Shown in pieces: positions 53,001 to 61,808 of a DNA stretch of 64,000 nt (its first letter is position 1; each line of letters begins with the position of its first letter). The notes under the pieces are model-generated. The model saw nothing but the letters and a program-made list of their open reading frames with translations, ran no database searches and had not been told where the DNA came from. This stretch comes from Candidatus Thiothrix putei. Its GTDB lineage: Bacteria; Pseudomonadota; Gammaproteobacteria; Thiotrichales; Thiotrichaceae. A program made the translations under genes and the position numbers. Where the stretch lies: the NCBI GenBank assembly GCA_029972225.1, contig CP124756.1, positions 1,098,001 to 1,162,000 on the forward strand. The letters run 5' to 3'.

Positions 53001-54951
53001 TTCGTCAGACACGCTGTCAACGGGACTGGATTTGCCGGATTTATTGGGTGAATCCGGGCCGTTTGCACAACTGATTGATGGTTTTCAAGCCAGACCACAA
53101 CAGCAGGCGATGCTGCAAGCGGTGCAAACCGTGATGCAAACGCAAGGCACTGCGGTGATTGAAGCCGGTACTGGGGTTGGAAAAACGTTTGCTTACCTTG
53201 CGCCTGCGTTGTTGTGTGATGAGCGCGTGATCATTTCCACTGGCAGTAAAACCCTGCAAGATCAGCTTTACCACAAAGATTTGCCCTTGGTACGCAAGGC
53301 GTTGAAAAGTGCGGTCAAGACGGCTTTGCTGAAAGGACGTGCAAACTACCTGTGCTTGCATCGTCTGCAAGCTACTTTGGATGAAGGGCGTTTGCCTGAC
53401 CGTAAAAGTGTCACTTGGTTGCACCGGATTCGTGATTGGTCGGAATTGACCGGCAAGGGTGATATTGCTGAATTGTCCGCAGTTCCACACGATGCTGAAA
53501 TCTGGGGGCGGGTTACGTCTACCACTGAGAATTGCTTGGGCGCAGAGTGCAACGAGTATCAGGATTGTTACGTGGTAAAAGCCCGGCGAGCCGCACAGGA
53601 AGCCGATGTGGTGGTGGTCAATCATCATCTGTTTTTTGCGGATATGGCGCTTAAGGAAGAGGGTTTCGGGGAGTTATTGCCGCTTGCCAATGTCGTGGTA
53701 TTGGATGAGGCACACCAATTGCCGGAAATCGCTTCAACATTTTTCAGTGATACGTTTAGCAGCCGCCAGTTGCATGACTGGAAGCGTGATACCTTGGTAG
53801 AGGTATTGGCAGATGCTTCGGATATGCCGCAAATCCGCGATCATTTGGATCGTTTGGAAAAGGCAGTGCTGGATTTGCGGCTGGCAATGGATATACCGGG
53901 GCAGCGTGCACCGTGGGTACGCATCAGCCAAAAGCCTGCTATTGTCCAGCACATGCAAGCGCTTCAGGATTGCTTGGTTGATTTGGCGGCGTTGCTGGAA
54001 CATGCGGCAGAACGGAGCAAAGGCTTGCAGTCGTGTTACGAGCGTTTGCTGGAACAACGGGCACGGCTGGGGCGCTTGCATAACCCGCCGCCCGATACCG
54101 TGCAGTGGTTTGAAACCTTTACCCGTGGCTTTGCGATTACCACGACCCCGTTGGATGTGGCTGTGCCGTTCAAAAAGTGCATGGATGAATTGCCGTGTAG
54201 CTGGGTGATGACCTCGGCAACGTTGGCGGTGGGGTCATCGTTTGAGCATTTCAACCAGCGTATGGGGTTGGATACGGCGACGACCTTGCAACTGGATAGC
54301 CCGTTTGATTATTGGCATAACTCGTTGCTGTATTTACCGGCAGGCTTGCCTGAACCGCAGGATGCGGGGTTTGTTTCCGCGTTGGTGGAAGCGGCGATTC
54401 CAGTAATCAAAGCCTGCGGAGGGCGCACGTTTATGCTGTTCACCAGCTATCGTGCGTTGAATGAAGCGGCGGAATTGTTGCAAGACCGTTTTGAATATCC
54501 GTTGCTGATTCAAGGGGAATCGCCGCAACGCGATATGATTGAGCGCTTTCGCGAGTTGGGCAATGCGGTCTTGTTAGGTACGGCGAGTTTCTGGGAAGGC
54601 GTGGATGTGCGCGGTGAAGCGTTGAGTTGCGTGATTATCGACAAGCTACCGTTTGCTGCCCCCAACGATCCGGTGATGGAGGCGCGGCTGGACAGTATTC
54701 GCAAACGCGGCGGTAATCCGTTCGGTGAATACCAGATTCCGCAGGCGGTGATTACCTTGAAGCAGGGCGTGGGGCGGCTGATTCGTGACCAGCAGGATCG
54801 CGGGGTGCTGATGATTTGCGACATCCGTTTGCGGACGCGCAGTTATGGTAAGACTTTTTTGGACAGTTTGCCGCGTATGCCGCGTACCCAGAAGTTAGAC
54901 ATCGTGGAACGTTTTTTTGCTGGAAATTTGAATGAAACTACTAGTCCTTGA
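52942..54951 (+). CDS. ATP-dependent DNA helicase (YoaA/DinG-like)
   Basis: The roughly 669-residue XPD-like helicase has Walker A VIEAGTGVGKTFAYLAPALL, an iron-sulfur Cys cluster (CLHR ... NCLGAECNEYQDCY), DEAH box VVLDEAHQLPE, and motifs V-VI (LLGTASFWEGVDVRGE, then QGVGRLIRD). The start is not certain: 52942 (with AAGG upstream) or 52924, both inside the preceding gene. Confidence 0.92.
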   Translation: MIKPSICSVKQKPTRSSSISSSDTLSTGLDLPDLLGESGPFAQLIDGFQARPQQQAMLQAVQTVMQTQGTAVIEAGTGVGKTFAYLAPALLCDERVIISTGSKTLQDQLYHKDLPLVRKALKSAVKTALLKGRANYLCLHRLQATLDEGRLPDRKSVTWLHRIRDWSELTGKGDIAELSAVPHDAEIWGRVTSTTENCLGAECNEYQDCYVVKARRAAQEADVVVVNHHLFFADMALKEEGFGELLPLANVVVLDEAHQLPEIASTFFSDTFSSRQLHDWKRDTLVEVLADASDMPQIRDHLDRLEKAVLDLRLAMDIPGQRAPWVRISQKPAIVQHMQALQDCLVDLAALLEHAAERSKGLQSCYERLLEQRARLGRLHNPPPDTVQWFETFTRGFAITTTPLDVAVPFKKCMDELPCSWVMTSATLAVGSSFEHFNQRMGLDTATTLQLDSPFDYWHNSLLYLPAGLPEPQDAGFVSALVEAAIPVIKACGGRTFMLFTSYRALNEAAELLQDRFEYPLLIQGESPQRDMIERFRELGNAVLLGTASFWEGVDVRGEALSCVIIDKLPFAAPNDPVMEARLDSIRKRGGNPFGEYQIPQAVITLKQGVGRLIRDQQDRGVLMICDIRLRTRSYGKTFLDSLPRMPRTQKLDIVERFFAGNLNETTSP

Positions 54952-55630
54952 TACTTCAACCGAAGCTTGTTCTGCTGCTGTGTATGCGGATGGTGCGACC
55001 TTTTGCGAATTTGAACTGACCCCACGAGCGCATACCCAACTGATTTTGCCGATGGTGGAGAAAGTGCTGGCGGCGGCGGGGCTGCGGTTGGCGGAGGTCG
55101 ATGCGCTTGCCGTCGGGTGTGGCCCCGGTGCGTTTACCGGCATTCGTATTGGCGTAGGCGTGGCGCAAGGCTTGGCGATGGCGGCGGATAAGCTGGTGAT
55201 TGCGTTGTCTACGCTGGCGGCATTGGCGCAGCAAGCGTATATGCAACACGGTGCAACGCAGGTGTTGGCGGCGCTGGATGCTCGCATGGGTGAGGTATAT
55301 TGGGGGCAATATGCGTTGCAAGATGGTTTGATGCAGTTACAGGGTGTGGAGCAAGTGTGCGCTCCGGCGGATGCGCCATTGCCTGCAACGACGGAATGGT
55401 TTGCGATTGGACACGGTTGGTCAGCGTATGCAGATGCTTTGCAATCGCGGTTTGGCGATAAATTCAGTGGGGTGGATACGGAGTCGCTACCTGCTGCTGA
55501 ATTTATGTTGCCATTAGCTGTTGCTGCGTGGCAAGCGGGCAGGGCAGCCGCACCGGAAGAGGCGCAGCCGGTTTACTTACGGAATAAGATTGCGCTGACC
55601 ACGCAAGAACGCTTGGCTGGTCAACACTGA
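54932..55630 (+). CDS. tsaB: tRNA threonylcarbamoyladenosine biosynthesis protein TsaB
   Basis: The 232-residue protein of the ASKHA fold starts MKLLVLDTSTEACSAAVYAD and has VGCGPGAFTGIRIGVGVAQG. It helps TsaD form t6A37 in tRNAs. It overlaps the helicase gene by 20 bp. Confidence 0.95.
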   Translation: MKLLVLDTSTEACSAAVYADGATFCEFELTPRAHTQLILPMVEKVLAAAGLRLAEVDALAVGCGPGAFTGIRIGVGVAQGLAMAADKLVIALSTLAALAQQAYMQHGATQVLAALDARMGEVYWGQYALQDGLMQLQGVEQVCAPADAPLPATTEWFAIGHGWSAYADALQSRFGDKFSGVDTESLPAAEFMLPLAVAAWQAGRAAAPEEAQPVYLRNKIALTTQERLAGQH

Positions 55631-55680
55631 CAGTTGATGGCATGGTTAAGTCATCAGATCACAGTGCTACAGGGGGGGTG

Positions 55681-56181
55681 ATGATTGAAATCAGGTGTGG
55701 CAGTATTTTTGACATAAACGCAATGGCAATGGTTAACCCTGCCAATATCAGCTTGTTACAAGGCAGCGGGTTATGTGGGCTGATACACAAGCGGGCTGGC
55801 AGGGAGTTGGAAAACCACTGCAAAACATTGGGCAAGCGCCATGTCGGTGATGTGGTGATTACGCCATCTTTCCAACTGGAGGGGGTCGATTGGATTATTC
55901 ACGCTTGTGGGCCGCGCTGGATGGGGGGCAACAAGGGTGAGGCTGATATGCTTCGACAAGTGTACCGGAACCTTTTTAACGCTTGTGTCGAAGCGGGTAT
56001 AACCAGTGTTGCCATACCCGCCATTGCGACGGGAATCTACCATTTCCCGCTGCAAGAGGCGACCGAAATTGCTTTGCAGCAGGCAATCAAATATCGGGAC
56101 AATCCAGAACTGAGGATTGTTTTTGTCAACGCTGACCCAGAAAAACATGAAATCTATACAAAAATGTACGCCATGATGTAA
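55681..56181 (+). CDS. macro domain protein
   Basis: The 166-residue protein shows the macro fold: MIEIRCGSIFDINAMAMVNP (with the ADP-ribose-binding NPAN-type start), GSGLCGLIHKRAGRELE, then AIPAIATGIYHFP. Such proteins bind or hydrolyse ADP-ribose derivatives. ATG at 55681 is used (CAGGGGGGT upstream) rather than the 39-bp longer frame. Confidence 0.88.
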   Translation: MIEIRCGSIFDINAMAMVNPANISLLQGSGLCGLIHKRAGRELENHCKTLGKRHVGDVVITPSFQLEGVDWIIHACGPRWMGGNKGEADMLRQVYRNLFNACVEAGITSVAIPAIATGIYHFPLQEATEIALQQAIKYRDNPELRIVFVNADPEKHEIYTKMYAMM

Positions 56182-56293
56182 ATGGTGTCACGAATCAATG
56201 AGTGGCTTACTATCCGTGCCTTTTGTCGGCTTACCTTTTCTTGGGTTTGTAAGGTGCGATACTCTTAATGCCAGTAAAAAAATCGCCAAAATA

Positions 56294-56941
56294 ATGGATA
56301 ACAATATGAAAAATTTAACATTTCATCCCTGGGTGGGAAAAGTCTACCATAATGGCGGAATCTTTCATGGGCGGAAAATTCTGATTTTAGGTGAATCTCA
56401 CTATGGTGCAGATGATGACGAAGAAACCGTAGAATACACCCAAAATGTTGTGGACTGGTATGGAATACAGAATGGTGATGGTGCAGGCAAGGCATTCTTT
56501 TTAAAAATTGCTGTATCAATGCTGATGAAGAATGCTTCTTGGGATGTATCAGATAAGGAAAGGATTGATTTCTGGAATTCCGTGGCATTCTATAACTACA
56601 TTCAAGGATTCGTTGGTGACAAGCCAAGGATGAGACCCACTAGCCCGCAGTGGGAAGAGGCAAAGCAGCTATTCATTAATGTTTTAGATGAGTTGAAACC
56701 CGATTTTTGTATTGCTTTTGGGTTTTCTTTATGCGGGGCATTGCCTGATTTAAATCGCTCAGTACAGGATATTAATGATTATGAAACCTTCATTTATAAG
56801 CGTAATGATGGTGGCTCGACTTATGTAGGATGTGTCAAGCATCCTGCTGGTGGATTAAATTATAAAGATACGCAACACCGTATTCGAGCTTTGTTTGATT
56901 GCCAAGCCCTAACGGATCAAATGCTTGAACCCGCATTATGA
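56294..56941 (+). CDS. hypothetical protein, uracil-DNA-glycosylase-like pattern
   Basis: About 215 residues. It has GRKILILGESHYGAD, FWNSVAFYNYIQGFVGDK, then LDELKPDFCIAFGFSLCGAL and VGCVKHPAGG. The strand-loop pattern recalls the uracil-DNA glycosylase superfamily, but the identity is unsure. Its sequence is somewhat more AT-rich than the flanks. The start could also be 56306. Confidence 0.6.
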   Translation: MDNNMKNLTFHPWVGKVYHNGGIFHGRKILILGESHYGADDDEETVEYTQNVVDWYGIQNGDGAGKAFFLKIAVSMLMKNASWDVSDKERIDFWNSVAFYNYIQGFVGDKPRMRPTSPQWEEAKQLFINVLDELKPDFCIAFGFSLCGALPDLNRSVQDINDYETFIYKRNDGGSTYVGCVKHPAGGLNYKDTQHRIRALFDCQALTDQMLEPAL

Positions 56942-56948
56942 TGGGGGC

Positions 56949-56987
56949 TGCCGCATTCTGTGTGGTATAGCCACAAGGGATGCGGCA
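56949..56987. terminator. hairpin between convergent genes
   Basis: TGCCGCAT/ATGCGGCA form an outer stem and TGTGG/CCACA an inner one. It lies between the end of the gene at 56941 and the cysZ stop at 57008. No clear T-run follows, so a terminator role is only likely. Confidence 0.5.
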
Positions 56988-57007
56988 TCAGGCTTACTCT
57001 CTATGCT

Positions 57008-57739
57008 TTATTGTCGGTTCTGAGATAGCCTATTCACCCACAACGCTGTGCCACCCGCAACCCCAACGGGCATGGCAAAGAAATTCAGCACTGGAATCGC
57101 CGTCATCAGCGATAACAACCACCCAAATCCTAACGCTTCGCCGCGATTTTTCTTCAACGCCACCAGCTCATCCTTGAAAAATAAGTTGTGGTTGCCCATC
57201 GGGTAGTCGGCGTATTCAATCGCCAGCATCCATGCGCCAAACAGCGTCCACGCCACGGGTGCGATGATATTGACTACCGGAATCACGGTGATAATCAGCA
57301 GCAGGATGAACCACTTACCCATGTACCACAGCTTGCCGAGTTCGCTGCGGAAGGTGCGCACGATCAGTGCGGGCAGGCTTTTGTAGCCTTCAAATTCGGG
57401 GACGGGTTGCCCGTTAAGACGCGCTTCTACCCGCTCTGCTAGTACCGAGTTGAAGGGGGCGGCGAGAATATTCGCGACGATGGAAAACACGTAAAATACC
57501 ACGAAGAAAATCAGCACGGCGAACACAGGCCACAGCAACCATTCCAGCCATGTCAACCAGTTGGGCAGCAGACGTGTCATCCAGTAGTCGAGTTGCGATT
57601 TTGCTAGCCAAATACCGCCAGAAAACAACACGATATTGATTAGCAGCGGCACGACCACAAACGGGCGGATGCCTTTTTGTGTGATGAGTGATAGCCCGCT
57701 AAACACGTAGCCGAAGCCTTTGAACAATCCCGTTATCAT
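57008..57739 (-). CDS. cysZ: CysZ-family sulfate transport protein
   Basis: The 243-residue EI24-domain membrane protein has about four long hydrophobic segments (for example RPFVVVPLLINIVLFSGGIW), and the loop YADYPMGNHNLFF is conserved in CysZ. It moves sulfate, or a related ion, inward for cysteine synthesis (family knowledge). Confidence 0.88.
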   Translation of the reverse strand: MITGLFKGFGYVFSGLSLITQKGIRPFVVVPLLINIVLFSGGIWLAKSQLDYWMTRLLPNWLTWLEWLLWPVFAVLIFFVVFYVFSIVANILAAPFNSVLAERVEARLNGQPVPEFEGYKSLPALIVRTFRSELGKLWYMGKWFILLLIITVIPVVNIIAPVAWTLFGAWMLAIEYADYPMGNHNLFFKDELVALKKNRGEALGFGWLLSLMTAIPVLNFFAMPVGVAGGTALWVNRLSQNRQ

Positions 57740-57817
57740 TATCCTATTTCCTTGTATGACGCTGTGGCTATACTGTAGCGCATTTAGCGAACCGTTTTAA
57801 GTTAAGGAGTTTTAACC

Positions 57818-58441
57818 ATGCAGCCATTCCTGCAAGCGATGATGTTCCGCCATGCCTGTAAAAAGTTCGACCCGAATCGCCAGATTCCGGCGGATGAGTT
57901 CCAACAGATTCTGGAGTTCGGGCGTTTGTCGCCGTCATCTTTCGGGATGGAACACTGGCATTTTGTGGTAGTACAAACGCCGGAATTGCGTGAAAAATTG
58001 CGCGAAGCTTGCTGGAATCAGCCGCAAATTACCGAAAGCAGCCATGTGGTGGTGATTCTGGCGAAAACTGCTGCGGTCGAGCCGTACAGTGAGTATGTGC
58101 AACGTTTGTTTGGGCGGCGCGGTTTGCCCGCCGATGCCGAGCAGGCGTATTTGGCACGTTATGCGGCGCACAATGACAGCGAAATAAAGCCGTATTTGAA
58201 CACCTTCGCTTGGAGTTCCAAACAGTGTTATATCGCGCTGGCGAACATGATGACGGGGGCGGCAAGTTTGGGGATTGATTCTTGCCCGATTGAAGGCTTC
58301 TCGAAAGTGGGAGTGGAAACGTTGTTGGGTGTTGATACGAGTCAGTACGGTGTGGCAGTGGTGGTGGCGTTTGGTTATCGTGCGGGTGAACAGCCGCCGA
58401 AGTTGCGGCAGACTTTAGAGGATTTGGTGGAATACCGTTGA
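57818..58441 (+). CDS. nitroreductase family NAD(P)H-dependent oxidoreductase
   Basis: The 207-residue FMN protein shows MMFRHACKKFDPNRQIPADE, the RLSPSSFGMEHWHFVVV flavin loop, and SLGIDSCPIEGF. It probably reduces quinones or nitroaromatics. It has a single-gene transcript by appearance. Confidence 0.9.
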   Translation: MQPFLQAMMFRHACKKFDPNRQIPADEFQQILEFGRLSPSSFGMEHWHFVVVQTPELREKLREACWNQPQITESSHVVVILAKTAAVEPYSEYVQRLFGRRGLPADAEQAYLARYAAHNDSEIKPYLNTFAWSSKQCYIALANMMTGAASLGIDSCPIEGFSKVGVETLLGVDTSQYGVAVVVAFGYRAGEQPPKLRQTLEDLVEYR

Positions 58442-58625
58442 TTTTATTACTCGCCGCGAATTCACTACTTTTTTCTGTCTGATTTCTATGCTAAATGGGA
58501 ATTAAATCACTAATTTGCAGGTCAATAGCATCTATAAGCATGGAATTGTAGTATATGTCAATAACAGCGTATTCCAGCAGGCACTTCTTCTAGCCTGTGC
58601 CTGCGGAACACCGTAGGAGTGAGCT

Positions 58626-59600
58626 ATGCGTTTCACCGACTGGTTATGGAATAGAGGTATTGAGTGGCTCAATACCATCCCCCGCGAAGAAGACTTCAGC
58701 GCCCTGTGTAATTTTGAGTTCCTCGAACGTGAAATCCGTCCGGCTGACGTTATTCTGTTTGCGGGGCAATCGCGTGTCAGCAAAGTTATCCAAACCGTGG
58801 TGCTGTCGCCCTGGACTCATGCCGCTTTATACGTCGGGCGGCTGAATGACATCCGTGATCCCAAAGCGCGTTCTCGCCTTGCTGCTTATTATGACGGTGA
58901 TTTGAGTGAGCCATTGGTAATCGAATCCCTGCTTGGCAAAGGTACGGTGGTGACGCCGTTACGTCATTATCGCAAAGAGCATTTACGCATTTGCCGCCCT
59001 GCGAGTTTGACATGGCAAGATGCAGATAAGGTGGTGAATTTCGGGATCGAACACCTTGGTATGGGTTATGACGTGCGCCAATTATTGGATTTGGCGCGGT
59101 TTATTTTCCCCTATGCGATTTTGCCGCGTTGCTGGCGGTCGAGTTTATTTCAACACAATGCGGGGCAACCGACGCACATTGTGTGTTCCAGCATGATTGC
59201 GCGGTGTTTCCAGCAAGTGCATTACCCCATTCTGCCGATTGTGCATAACGCGCAACAAGATGAAGTACGCTTTTATGAGCGCAATTTCCGCCTGATTACG
59301 CCCAGCGATTTTGACTACTCACCCTACTTTACGGTCATCAAATACCCGGCATGGAATACAGGTCACGAACCGGCGTACCGTACTTTGCCTTGGCATCAAG
59401 ATAAGGAGGATTCCCATGAGTTGGCTAACAAAATACCGACAGCAGTATCTCAGTCGCCCCGTTATGCGCCTGATGAAACAGCAATTGCCGCCAATCTCGC
59501 AGACGGAACAGGACGCACTGGACAGCGGCAACGTCTGGTGGGACTCCGAACTCTTTTCCGGCAAGCCGGATTGGTGTCGTTTGCACGATCTCTCTATTAG
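58626..59600 (+). CDS. YiiX/YebB-like NlpC/P60 cysteine hydrolase, 3' end overlaps next gene
   Basis: The 324-residue frame has RPADVILFAGQSRVSKVIQT, VLSPWTHAALYVGRLND (His of the permuted NlpC/P60 fold) and HIVCSSMIARCFQQ (Cys nucleophile). Such proteins act on lipids or amides at the envelope. The last 61 codons run out of frame through the acyl-CoA dehydrogenase start, with no family likeness, which suggests a lost stop. Confidence 0.75.
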   Translation: MRFTDWLWNRGIEWLNTIPREEDFSALCNFEFLEREIRPADVILFAGQSRVSKVIQTVVLSPWTHAALYVGRLNDIRDPKARSRLAAYYDGDLSEPLVIESLLGKGTVVTPLRHYRKEHLRICRPASLTWQDADKVVNFGIEHLGMGYDVRQLLDLARFIFPYAILPRCWRSSLFQHNAGQPTHIVCSSMIARCFQQVHYPILPIVHNAQQDEVRFYERNFRLITPSDFDYSPYFTVIKYPAWNTGHEPAYRTLPWHQDKEDSHELANKIPTAVSQSPRYAPDETAIAANLADGTGRTGQRQRLVGLRTLFRQAGLVSFARSLY

Positions 59601-61740
59601 CAAATTAACGGTTGAGGAACAGGCTTTTCTGGATGGGCCGGTGGAAGAACTGTGCCGCCGTTTGGATGACTGGCAAATCACGCACGAACTGTACGACCTG
59701 CCGCCAGATATTTGGGATTTCATCAAGCAACAACGTTTTCTGGGCATGATTATTCCCAAGGAGTACGGCGGTTTGGGCTTTTCCGCACTCGCTCATTCGC
59801 AAGTCGTCATGAAAATTTCCAGCCGTAGTGTGACGGCTGCCGTCACCGTGATGGTTCCCAATTCGCTTGGCTCCGCTGAATTGTTGCTGAAATACGGGAC
59901 ACAGGCGCAAAAGGATTATTACCTGCCACGTTTGGCAGATGGGCGTGAATTGCCATGTTTCGGGCTAACGGGGCCGGAAGCAGGGAGTGATGCCAGTTCG
60001 ATTCCTGATAGCGGGATCGTCTGCCGCCAGGATTTCAATGACGAAACAGCGGTGTTGGGCATTCGTTTGAATTGGGAGAAACGTTACATCACTCTGGGGC
60101 CAGTGGCGACGTTGCTGGGGTTGGCTTTCCAATTGTATGACCCTGAGCATTTGCTGGGCGATAAGGAAACGCTGGGGATTAGCGTGGCGTTGATTCCCAC
60201 CAATCACCTCGGTGTGGTGATTGGCACGCGCCACTACCCCTTGGATATTCCGTTCCAAAATGGCCCCAATTACGGGCGCGATGTCTTTATTCCCATGGAT
60301 TGGTTGATCGGTGGGCAAGCACAGGCTGGCAAAGGCTGGCGCATGTTGGTGGAATGCTTGGGTGAAGGGCGTGGTATTTCCTTGCCTGCACTGTCAACGG
60401 GGGCTGCGAAAGTGGCAGCGCGTTATACCGGCGCTTATGCACGGGTTCGTCAGCAATTTGGAATGCCGATTGGGCATTTTGAAGGGGTGGAAGAGCCACT
60501 GGCGCGTATTCTCGGTAACACGTATTTGATGGATGCGGGGCGTATTCTCACCGCCACCGCGATTGACCAAGGGCAACGCCCCGCCGTCATCACCGCTTTA
60601 TTGAAATACCAGTTGACCGAGCGGATGCGGCGGCTGATCAATGATGCGATGGATATTTCCGGCGGGGCGGGCATTTGCATGGGGCCTTCTAACTACTTGG
60701 CGCGGGCTTACCAGTCGATTCCCATTGGGATTACGGTGGAAGGCGCGAATATCCTCACCCGTTCGCTGATTGTGTTCGGGCAGGGAGCCATGCGTTGCCA
60801 CCCTTGGTTGCTGAAGGAAATTCAGGCTGCCAAGGCGGATGATGTGGCGGCATTCGATACGGCATTCATGGGGCATGTCAAACACCTTGCCAGTAATCTG
60901 GGGCGTAGTGTGTGGTATGGGTTGAGCAATGCGCGTTTTGTGGTATCGGGTTCGCCACTGACACGCCATTATTACCGTCACTTAAGCCGTCTGAGCAGCC
61001 AGTTTGCCTTACTCGCCGATTATGCCGCACTGTCTTTAGGGGGGAATTTGAAACGGCGCGAACGTTTGTCGGGGCGCATGGCGGATATTCTTGCCAATCT
61101 CTACCTGTGTTCGGCGGTGCTCAAGCATTTTGAGGAGGAGGGCGAGCCGGAAGCCGATGTGCCATTGATGGAATACGCTTGCAAACTGACGATTCACCGG
61201 GCGCAACAGGCGATGTTAGCGGCCTTTCATAATTTACCGCATCCTTGGCTGGCGAAAACGTTGCGTACCTTGATGTTCCCGTATGGCAAGCCGTTTAGCC
61301 CACCGAATGATACCTTGATTCACCAAGTGGCGCGGTTAGCGCTGGAGCCTTCTGCCACCCGCGACCGTTTGACGGCGGGGATTTACATTACCAACGACCC
61401 GGCGGATCGGATGGGGCGGATTGAGGATGCTTTGCATAAAACACTGGCAGCAGCAACGCTGGAAAAGCAGTTACGCAAGCTGATGAAAGAAGGCAAATTG
61501 GTGGCGCATACGGTCGCAGCGGCGATTGTGGAGGCAGGGGAGAAAGGTCTGCTGGATAAGTTTAGCGTGGAAAAATTGCTGGCGGCACGGCGGGCAACGG
61601 CGAATGCGGTGCGGGTGGATGATTTTCCAGCGGAGTATTTTCGGAAAAGAGAATATTCAGGGCTGAATACACTCACGGATGATCTGCCTTTACCGGTGCG
61701 TTCTCTCCCGCGTGCTGCGCCTGATTTTGCCGGTGATTAG
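59416..61740 (+). CDS. acyl-CoA dehydrogenase (FadE-like)
   Basis: The 774-residue protein has AcylCoA-DH N-terminal, middle and C-terminal domains (PKEYGGLGFSALAHSQVVMK, CFGLTGPEAGSDASSIPD, then GGAGICMGPSNYLARAYQ) and a long C-terminal DUF1974 helical part, the layout of gammaproteobacterial FadE. ATG at 59416 has a perfect AGGAGG 6 bp upstream, which decides the start inside the preceding frame. Confidence 0.93.
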   Translation: MSWLTKYRQQYLSRPVMRLMKQQLPPISQTEQDALDSGNVWWDSELFSGKPDWCRLHDLSISKLTVEEQAFLDGPVEELCRRLDDWQITHELYDLPPDIWDFIKQQRFLGMIIPKEYGGLGFSALAHSQVVMKISSRSVTAAVTVMVPNSLGSAELLLKYGTQAQKDYYLPRLADGRELPCFGLTGPEAGSDASSIPDSGIVCRQDFNDETAVLGIRLNWEKRYITLGPVATLLGLAFQLYDPEHLLGDKETLGISVALIPTNHLGVVIGTRHYPLDIPFQNGPNYGRDVFIPMDWLIGGQAQAGKGWRMLVECLGEGRGISLPALSTGAAKVAARYTGAYARVRQQFGMPIGHFEGVEEPLARILGNTYLMDAGRILTATAIDQGQRPAVITALLKYQLTERMRRLINDAMDISGGAGICMGPSNYLARAYQSIPIGITVEGANILTRSLIVFGQGAMRCHPWLLKEIQAAKADDVAAFDTAFMGHVKHLASNLGRSVWYGLSNARFVVSGSPLTRHYYRHLSRLSSQFALLADYAALSLGGNLKRRERLSGRMADILANLYLCSAVLKHFEEEGEPEADVPLMEYACKLTIHRAQQAMLAAFHNLPHPWLAKTLRTLMFPYGKPFSPPNDTLIHQVARLALEPSATRDRLTAGIYITNDPADRMGRIEDALHKTLAAATLEKQLRKLMKEGKLVAHTVAAAIVEAGEKGLLDKFSVEKLLAARRATANAVRVDDFPAEYFRKREYSGLNTLTDDLPLPVRSLPRAAPDFAGD

Positions 61741-61808
61741 GCATGGGAGTGTTGCGAATATGCTGATAGTATCCAGCGGTAGGGACAAAACCTGATGCTG
61801 GATTCTAC

